Source: Neoceratodus forsteri
Lineage: Eukaryota; Chordata; Ceratodontiformes; Ceratodontidae
Direction of reading: 5' to 3'
Assembly (NCBI GenBank): GCA_016271365.2
Contig: CM028132.1
Location: forward strand, 586,775,001-586,839,000
Length of the DNA stretch: 64,000 nt
Translations under genes and position numbers: made by a program
Shown here: one piece after another, positions 56,940 to 64,000 of the stretch
Position numbering within the stretch: the first letter of the stretch is position 1
Layout: the number at the start of each line of letters is the position of its first letter
The notes under the pieces: generated by a model
Database searches by the model: none
What the model saw: the letters and a program-made list of their open reading frames with translations, nothing else
Told to the model about the DNA's origin: nothing

Positions 56940-58110
56940 GTTGAGCTTGCTCACTGCCCCTCTCTCACTTGCTCATTCTGTTTCTCTTGGCACTGCAGGC
57001 AGCCCTTTTGTACTGGGCTCCTGCCTCTGTTGGTGGCTTTTTCTGCCCACAAAGAAATCTGCAGCAGTCCCGACACAGGTCTGTTGAGCCTGCTCACTCC
57101 CTTGTCTCACTCACTCATTCATTTCTGCCAGCGCTGCAGGCTGGCCTTTTGTACTGGGGCCCTGCGTGCACTACTGCCCTTTTCTGCCCACAAACAAATC
57201 TGCAGCAGTCCCAACAGAGCTCCGTTGAGCTCACACACTCCCCCTCCCTCACTCTCTTGTTCTGTGTCTCCCGCTGCTGCAGGCTGCCCTTTTGTACTGG
57301 GCTCCTGCCTGCATTGGTGGCTTTTTCAGGCCTCAAAGAAATCTGAAGCAGTCCCGACACAGTTCCATTGAGCTCGCTCACTCCCCCTCTCTTACTCACT
57401 CATTCCGTTTCTGCCGACGCTGCAAGCTGGCCTTTTGTACTGGGCTCCTGCCTGCGTAGCCACCTTTTTCTGCCCACAAAGAAATCCACAGCAGTCACAA
57501 TAGAGCTCCGTTGAGGTCACTCACTACCACTCTGTCACTCGCTCGTTCTGTTTCTCTTGGCGCTGCAGGCTGCGCTTTTGTATGGGGCTCCTGGCTGCAA
57601 TGGCACCTTTGTCTGTCCACAAAGAAATCTGCAGCTGTCCCGATGGATCTCCGTTGAGGTTGCTCAGTCTCTCTCTCTCTCTCATGCGCCCATTCTGTTT
57701 GTCCTTGCGCTGCAAGCTGCCCTTTTGTATGAGGCTCCTGCCTGCATTGGCTCCTTTTTCTGCCCACAAAGAAATCTGCAGCACTCCTGATAGAGCTCCG
57801 TTGAGCTCACTCAGTCCCACTGTCTCACTCGCTCGTACTGTTTCTCCCACCGCTGCAGGCTGCCATTTTGTACTAGGCCCCTGCCTGCATTGACACCTTT
57901 TTCTGCCCACAAAGAAATCCGCAGCAGTCCTGACAGCGCTCCGGTGAGTTTGCTCACTCCCCCTCCCTCACTTGCTCTCTCGTTCTGTTTCTCCTAGTGT
58001 TGCAGGCTGCCCTTTTGTACTGGGCTCTTGCATTGGGGCCTTTTGCTGCCCACAAACAAATCCGCAGAAGTCCCGACAGAGCTCAGTTGAGCTCGTTCAC
58101 TCCCCCCTCT
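56940..58110. repeat. Tandem satellite, about 143-bp unit, eight full units
   Basis: Units marked by GTTGAGCTC(A/G)CTCACTCCC start at about 56940, 57083, 57224, 57367, 57510, 57653, 57800, 57943 and 58086. Each contains CTGCAGGCTGCCCTTTTGTA, CTGGGCTCCTGCCTGCATTG and CTGCCCACAAAGAAATCTGC in that order. The spacing is 141-147 with most at 143. Open frames across it shift between units because 143 is not a multiple of three, so it is not coding. Confidence 0.9.
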
Positions 58111-58119
58111 CACTCGCTC

Positions 58120-59480
58120 GATCTTAATCTGTCCCAAACACTGATTTCCCACAGTGATCATACTATTCTCCGGCAGGAGTGCAAAAATATATTTTAGCCA
58201 GGATGTGGAAAATGACAGCTGTACTGTTCATAAGGAGGTGTAAAAAAATGCCACTGTTGAAAATGTGGCGTGAAAATATTGCAAATTTGCGAAGTTACAA
58301 GGGTGCGTGGAAACAGCTCAATGCACGCTTGCAACACAGTCATGTTATGGAGTTTTGTCACCAAATTTTCTACATAGGGATTTTAGGACCTCTGCTCATG
58401 AACAGTGCCTCTGTCATTGTCTTAATGTGTCCCGAACACTGATTTCCCACAGCGACCACGTTATTTTGCACCGGAACTGTGAAAACATATTTCGGTCAGG
58501 ATGTGAAAAATTACAGCTGTACTGCTCATAAGGAGGTGTGAAAAGATGCCACTGTTGAAAATCTGGCATGACAATATTACAAATTTGCGAAGTTACAAGG
58601 GTGCATGGAAAGTACGCAACGCACACTTGTAACACAGTCATTTGATGGACTATCATCACCAGATTTTCAACATAGGTATTTTAGGATCTCTGCTCATGAA
58701 CAGTATCACTGTCATTTTCTTAATCTGTCCCAAACAGTGATTTCCCACAGCGACCGCCGTATTCTGCGCCAGAAGTGTGAAAACACATTTCAGCCAGTAT
58801 GGAAAAAATGGCAGCTGTACTGTTCATAAGTAGGTGTGGGAAAATGGCAACGTTGAAAATCTGGAGTGAAAATATTACAAATTCACAACGTTACAAGTGT
58901 GTGTGCAAACTGCGCACCGCATGCTCGTAACACAGTCATTTTATGGAGTATCATTACCAAATTTTCAACATAAGCATTTTATGACCTCTACTCATGAAGT
59001 ATCACTGTCATTTTCTTACTCTGTCCTGAACACTGATTTCCCACAGCGACCGCGCTATTCTGCGCCGGAAGTGCAAAAACACAGTTCAGCCAGGATGTGA
59101 ACAATGACAGCTATACTGTTCACAAGGAGGTGTGAAAAAATGCCAGTGTTGAACATCTGGCATGAAAATATTGCAAATTCGCGAATTTATGCTTGTGCGT
59201 CGCAACTGCGCAACACACGAGCGTAAAACAGTCATTTTGGGTTTTTTCCCACCAAATTTGCAACATAAGCTTTTTGAGAGCCCACCTCATGAGCACTGGC
59301 ACTGTCATTCGTTAATCAGCACCGAAAGGTGATTCGCGTGAGTGACCGCAGCAATCACCTTCGGGCCGATTAACTCCATGACAGTTCAAAAATTCATGAG
59401 GAGGGGTTTCAAAAACCCCATGTTGAAGATTTGGTGCCAAAATTCAAAAAAATGACTGAGATATGCATTAAAGTTTGAAA
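58120..59480. repeat. Tandem satellite, about 298-bp unit, four to five units
   Basis: TGATTTCCCACAG marks units at 58142, 58440, 58738 and 59034, with a diverged fifth at 59330. Each unit carries GCCAGGATGTG, GACAGCTGTACTGTTCATAA, GGAGGTGTGAAAAAATGCCA, AACACAGTCATTTTATGGAG and CTGCTCATGAACAGT in that order. It begins directly after the 143-bp satellite and shares no sequence with it. The fifth unit is the most changed and fades out at about 59480. Confidence 0.9.
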
Positions 59481-59807
59481 ACCCCTATTTATTCCATTAT
59501 ACAGCTTACCGGCATTTCCTCAGTTCGCAGTCGGCTTTGAAGAGTGCAGACGTGTTCCTGGTCCACCGAAGATCGTCGCACCGGACTCCGGAGGTAAGTA
59601 TGGGGTGAGGGGGGTGTGGGGAGGCAGGGTGCACAGTGGGAGGGCGCGGGTTGCGGGTGGAGTGCAGGGAGACCACCGAGGGACAGTTTCCTTTTGCAGG
59701 GTAAAAAAAAAAAAAAGACCTCATGGGACCATTTTTTATTTTACAGGGCATGTGGCACACTGGGTGGGCTCCCAGCATGCCACTGGAGGCTTGCTTTTGG
59801 GGTAGTA

Positions 59808-60004
59808 GTAGCTGACAGGGATTGGGCACCCTGTCAGCACACAACAAAAAGGGGGTGTCATTATGCCAATGGGGATTGGGCACCCCATCGGCAGACAATA
59901 AAAGGGTGGGGGTTACGTAATGCCGACGGGGAGTGGGCTTCTGTCAAGCAACAGAAACACTGGGGCACTGAAGCTGACGGTGATTGGGCCCCCATCGGCA
60001 AGTA
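59808..60004. repeat. Tandem stem-forming repeat, about 54-bp unit, four units
   Basis: Units start near 59811, 59865, 59922 and 59973. Each has a dyad around GGGATTGGGCACCC; the first unit gives a perfect 10-bp stem (GCTGACAGGG / CCCTGTCAGC). Units are joined by A-rich links (ACAATAAAAGGGTGG). Confidence 0.7.
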
Positions 60005-60024
60005 AACACGGTGGGGGGGGTTAG

Positions 60025-60073
60025 TATTGTTTGTGAACACGGAGGCAAACCGCTGCCATGTTCACAAACAATA
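60025..60073. repeat. Hairpin with 18-bp arms
   Basis: TATTGTTTGTGAACACGG (60025-60042) pairs with CCATGTTCACAAACAATA (60056-60073) with one mismatch and a 13-base loop. No poly-T tract follows, so it is not a classic terminator. Confidence 0.8.
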
Positions 60074-60507
60074 TCAGTGTGTGAACATCCCGCCCTGCAA
60101 TGATGGGTCGCTCCCTCATTGCAGTGGATGGCTTTTGCTGCACTGACGAGGCAGCCCCTGATTGCAGCGGCTGTTTTTTAACAAGTTGGTGGCACACTGG
60201 CTGAACTAGTGTCAGCAGCAGCATGCCACGGCATTGGGGGATGCTGGACAAGCCTTTAAAGTCTGTGGGGGCATTGACCACAACAGTGCCACACCTCCAC
60301 AACCTGCTTGTGGAGAAAGCTGCTGCAATATGTTTCTTGTGCAGGCGCGCAGTCAAAGTAAAAATTAAGTACTCTTCCGGTGATGCAAAGGCGGGAATGG
60401 CAGCTTAGCTCCCCTGTGCAATACCCTCAGCGCTGAATCCGATTAATATCGGGCACGAGAAAGAGCATCCAGAATAAGAAAATAGCTCTCCAGTTTGGTG
60501 TTAGGCT
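60074..60507. other. Unassigned sequence and presumed L1 5' UTR
   Basis: No open frame of note. The stretch from about 60420 to 60507 immediately precedes the L1 ORF1 start and is probably its 5' UTR, but the boundary cannot be fixed. Confidence 0.35.
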
Positions 60508-63085
60508 GTGGAAATGGGTTGCACTAAAAAGAAAGGTCTATCGGGGCCTGGCACACCAATTCCCGCTGGGAAAGCAAAGTCTGCATCGGGCCTCAGCCCC
60601 ACGCCCTCGCGGTCTTCTCTGCTATCGGGGTCAGGAAAGGAAGACTCTGGATCAGATTCTGAATCAACAGGCACCAGACTAGAAACAAGGAAGATCCTTA
60701 AACTCTTGCAAAGAATTGACGGGAAGGTCACCGACGTTCAAAGAGATTTCAAAAAACTGGAAACGAGAACTACAGCGGTGGAGCAACATGTTGAGACCAT
60801 GCAGCAGGAGCATATGGCATATGGTCGCTCCATTGCTTTTCTCTATCACAGGGAAAAGGCCCTCTCCCTCAAAGCAGAGGACGCTGAAGCCAGTTCACGA
60901 GGAACAACATAAGGGTTGTGGGCATCCCAGAGGGAGTCGAACAAAAGAACATGGCTCGCTATATGGAAAATTGGCTCCGTATCGAACTGCAGCTCGAGGA
61001 AGGGTTTGTGATTGAAATAGAGACAGCCTACAGAACGATTGCCCTGAAGCCCAAACAGGGTGCTCCACCGAAGGCGATCTTGATAAAATTCTTAAAATAC
61101 CCAATTAAAGAGAAAATCCTTCGCCTTGCATGGGCCAAGAAAGATCTTAAATTTGATGGCAATCCAGTATTTGTGTGTAACCCCTAGGGGGCGCTATCCC
61201 AAGGGCTACTACCCCTGCCTGATTTGCCACTAACAAGTTGAGGGGCCTGGATCCGATGGCGGGTGCCTCCACCCAGAGGTCGGGGTTAAGACAGTCTGAT
61301 ATGACTTGGTCACAGCCCTCTGGGTCACTGCAACCCGCCTTTCTTCCTACTAGTGGCCCACACCAATCAATCACAGTACCCTTGCAATATACACTTACCC
61401 CCTGGCTTGAACCAATCAGCTTGCTCCAGGGACCCCCTGAAAAGTAAGTTGTTGTTACACAATAATCACTGTACAGTAATTCAACATAAACACACAAGCT
61501 AGCCAGTATACCTTTGCAAAATGATCAATCTGATTTATTTAAGGGGAAATAACAAGGACTGGGGTGATCAGGTTAATTAGCTTACCACTCTAATATATAA
61601 GTATCTATCTAGGGCACTGTGCACAGGCCTAACCTATAAGTCACTGTCTCTGGGTACCCAGGCCATAAAGACTAGTCCCTCGATGCAGCTGGTTGGGGCC
61701 CTGACACGAAACGAGCATTTGAATCCTAGGAAGATTAAATAGAGCCAACAGACTCAGTTAGTGTAGCCAATAGAGTAGCCAGAAGGTCTTGCCCTCACTA
61801 GGGCCATTTGACAGGGAGCTCCCCCGACTCAGTACTCACGACTCCAGTAGAGAGAGTGCTCTCACACCACTCGCAGGACCAAGCCTGGAATTCAAACACT
61901 TCTCCACACATTTATATGAAAGGCAGAGGGGTAGCATACCAGGCAGCTGCTGTTCTTCCCTATCACTTGCACTGCATACATCGGGCCAAACCAACGCAGC
62001 TTCACTAATCCTGACAGACCGAGCATGATTCAAGCAGACTCTCCAGTCTTCTACAGGGTAAGCCTGGTAGGTAGCCGTGCTCCTGCATAACCTCCTCTGA
62101 CTGCTGCCCAGCGGATTTAGTCCAAACTTGCCGGCAATTCAAAATGCCCGAATCTGGCCTTACAAGTGCTTCCTGTGCGAAAACTCAACGGCGCAGGAGC
62201 CCAGAGCTCCTTCCTCGCTCACAGCCACAACGACTCTCTCCCTTTGGCAGTTCAGGCAGGGAATCCTCATTCGGGTGCCACCCAATCCCATTGGAGGGCT
62301 GCAGGTGCCAGTCACTTAATTCTGCCCTCATTGGTGCAAAAAGGCGCCATGGTCCAGAACTCCACTTCCCAGAATCACTAGCTGTATCCCCATTGGTCAG
62401 CCAGCTCCAGCTTGAGTCCTGATTCTGGTTGGTCACTATTTATGCCATTTTAGATGCCCCCTGGCTACTATTGGACCCTTCAGAACAGTCCTGGTCCAAA
62501 ATGGAGGGGCACAGCACAAAGTTCCAGCTGCAATAAAGGCAGGTTAGACAAAACTGCAATCCCACCCATGCTCTAAATGTTTTCAGGGAAACAGTTACAT
62601 CTTTCAGATGGGCTCCCTTTGCGCTCTTAGCAACTGCAGAAACGGAGCGATCAGACAGCAGCCCAGGGCGGGAATCGAACAGAGAAGCCCCAGTCCCCCC
62701 ATTCAAACCACCAAAACCTGCGAGCAGGCAGCTCTTAAAGAGACAGTACTGGAGGCTTTAAAAGCACTCACAACTCCTGCATTTAGCGGCCTCACACCGA
62801 GCACCAGTTAGGCATGAAGCATTTAGGAAAGCTCCGGGAAGACTTTTAGGAACCCCCATTTGTAGGGGGGGGGTTACATGTGGATCAGGATTCCCCCCCC
62901 CCATGGTCGCCAAGAGAAAAAAAGTTCTTTATGTGGTCAAACAACTAAGAAGCAAGGGCACCAGGGCTCAGCTACAATATCCGGCAAGGCTGTGGGTTGA
63001 AACCAGTAAGGCCCTAAAATCTATGATTCCTTATGGGCAGCAAATCAATACCTGACTTCAGAAGGGATTGCCCCACCTGACATGA
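60508..63085 (+). pseudogene. L1/Tx1-like ORF1, split by a solo LTR
   Basis: The frame from 60508 (MEMGCTKKKGLSGPGTPIP) has a low-complexity basic start, then a coiled coil (LKLLQRIDGKVTDVQRDFKK, about residues 50-105). After one frameshift near 60905 comes the RNA-recognition domain (NNIRVVGIPEGVEQ; LRIELQLEE; IETAYRTIALKP; LIKFLKYPIKEKILRLAWAK). The coding sequence stops at 61175, where a reverse-strand LTR enters. It resumes at 62879 with the C-terminal domain (MVAKRKKVLYVVKQLRSKGT, QYPARLWVETSKALKSM), ending about 63080. ORF1p of this class is an RNA-binding trimer. Confidence 0.8.
61176..62878 (-). repeat. Solo LTR of the gypsy family, reverse strand, TGTG duplication
   Basis: On the plus strand it runs from TGTAACCCCTAGGGGGCGC to GGGGGGTTACA; on the minus strand it has the family ends TGTAACCCC and GGGGTTACA. 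TGTG flanks both sides (61172-61175 and 62879-62882), a 4-bp duplication. It shares ordered blocks with the LTRs at 18261, 31490 and 41698, for example CTGTCTCTTTAAGAG on the minus strand near 62730-62745. At 1703 bp it is slightly shorter and more diverged. It splits L1 ORF1 cleanly, so it postdates that L1. Confidence 0.85.
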
Positions 63086-63479
63086 AAGAAGAAATAGCCG
63101 AGAGCTAAGTGGAGTGGCTACTATGGTCACTTGCCCCGGGCTCTGCAAAATCTACAGGCTCAGAACTACATCCTGATGCTATATTTCCACTTCACGCAAA
63201 CTTGTCGAGATGGCTTTCGGGGGCTAACAAGACCTGAGAGTACAGAACGTGGCTGAGCACTTTTAGTGGGCCGCAAAGCAACAAAGCGGCTGAAGATGGT
63301 AAAATTCAATTCAACTAGTTACTATAGCTTACTTTCTATTATGTTGTTCAGCGTAGCCGGGATGGAGTCTCTGAGGAGTTCTGGAAGGGAGCCTTATGGG
63401 ACATACTTGTTGAATATCCCTAGGAACCTTCGTGCTGATCCTTTTGGTTTCTGGAGCCACTAGCAGCATATATCAGGCA

Positions 63480-64000
63480 GGCAAATGTTTTTCAGAGAAT
63501 TTGTCTTCAGGGGTCTGAAGTAAAAATTTCTATGTATGCAGATGATACCTTTTTATATATTTCAGACCCTGTCACCTCAGTTCCCAGGATTTTTGATTTT
63601 GTGTCCACCTTTGGGGAGATATCTGGGTATAAGGTCAATATGGGGAAATCAGAAATACTCCCAGTGGGAACTAGGAGGGGATCACCCCTTCCGGACCTAG
63701 GCCAGCTGAAGTGGAGCAAAGAGGGTTCAAATATCCGGGGATTTGGATTCCGAGGAGCTGTCAGGATCTCTACAAACTAAATTATTTAAGGTTGCTACAA
63801 GAAATTCGAACAGATTGTAACAGGTGGAAGGAACTACCACTCTCTCTTTCAGGGAGAATAGAAAGTGTAAGGATGAATATCCTACCCAGGTTTTTATGTG
63901 CCTTCTCTGCTCTCCCACTCAGGCCTCCTAAGATATTTTGGAGAGACGTGTGGGTTTACTCTCTCCAAGTATATCTGGAAGGGTAAGAAACCTAGGGTCA
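63480..64000 (+). pseudogene. L1/Tx1-like ORF2 reverse transcriptase fragment, runs off window
   Basis: The frame 63532-63780 begins at the catalytic palm block MYADDTFLYISDPVTSVP, then GEISGYKVNMGKSEILPV. After a shift, 63711-63986 gives FKYPGIWIPRS, LYKLNYLRLLQEI and SLSGRIESVRMNILPRFLCA. This is the thumb region of L1/Tx1-type ORF2. The endonuclease and the first half of the polymerase are absent between 63085 and 63480, implying an internal deletion. The element continues beyond the window. Confidence 0.85.

Noticed and set aside
56940..58110. Several open frames of 90-147 codons with similar Cys-rich peptides
   Set aside because: They are frame-shifted readings of the same 143-bp satellite unit; the period is not a multiple of three and both strands are open.
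56940..59480. Regularly spaced repeats resembling a CRISPR-like array
   Set aside because: Units are contiguous tandem repeats of 143 and 298 bp without unique spacers, in a vertebrate genome.
59580..59610. GGAGGTAAGTATGG looks like a strong splice donor after a GC-rich stretch
   Set aside because: No plausible upstream coding exon or downstream acceptor-exon pair; it lies between two repeat arrays and I cannot support a gene.
60025..60073. Hairpin as a transcription terminator
   Set aside because: No T tract follows and intrinsic terminators are not expected in this type of genome.

Overview
The window is vertebrate repeat DNA. I found no host protein-coding exon, tRNA gene or rRNA gene that I would defend. 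Almost every stretch that can be classified is a transposable element or a tandem repeat. The mix is CR1-like LINEs whose ORF1 carries an SGNH esterase, L1/Tx1-type LINEs, a CORE/MIR-like SINE, a Ty3/gypsy element with PNMA-like gag, a retrovirus-like LTR element, and hAT, pogo-like and palindromic DNA transposons. This suggests a large, repeat-rich, non-mammalian vertebrate genome. An amphibian such as a caecilian is my best guess, and a reptile is the main alternative. The species call is inference only.

Layout. 1-12480: CR1-like fragments, a pogo/Tigger-like element (1812-2329), a palindromic element (3824-4163), and a nested block. In that block an old CR1 (4170-4945 and 11516-12480) is split by a nearly full-length CR1-like LINE (4946-11515) with a tandemly repeated 5' UTR. 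That LINE is itself split by an ORF2-less L1-like copy on the minus strand (9733-11345). 12723-17940: a two-LTR retrovirus-like element with a proline-tRNA-like primer site and no recognisable pol.

18261-43556: the main structure, a Ty3/gypsy array in the order LTR - gag/PR/RT/RNase H/IN - LTR - (deletion and CR1 LINE) - IN - LTR. The outermost LTR ends are flanked by the same 4 bp (CACA), as if a tandem provirus had integrated once. Its first unit carries two clean later insertions: a solo LTR of another family (21101-22662, duplication GGGTG) and a 3.8 kb hAT element (24368-28200, 8-bp duplication CCAGTAAG). A 6 kb CR1-like LINE with a three-unit 5' UTR (33317-39345) lies between the middle LTR and the second integrase copy.

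43557-60507: mostly non-coding, with minisatellites, SINE pieces, one more CR1 LINE (51170-53445), a hairpin element (54175-54319), a complete CORE-SINE (54531-54743), and a run of repeats: a GATCGCGGGC-centred minisatellite, a satellite of about 143 bp, a satellite of about 298 bp, and stem-forming short repeats. 60508-64000: an L1/Tx1-type LINE, running off the window, whose ORF1 is split by a reverse-strand solo LTR of the same gypsy family (61176-62878, duplication TGTG).

Nearly all coding regions are broken by stops or frameshifts. The best preserved is the esterase-bearing ORF1 of the LINE at 33317-39345. Insertion order can be read from the nesting and target duplications. Divergence-based ages were not computed.
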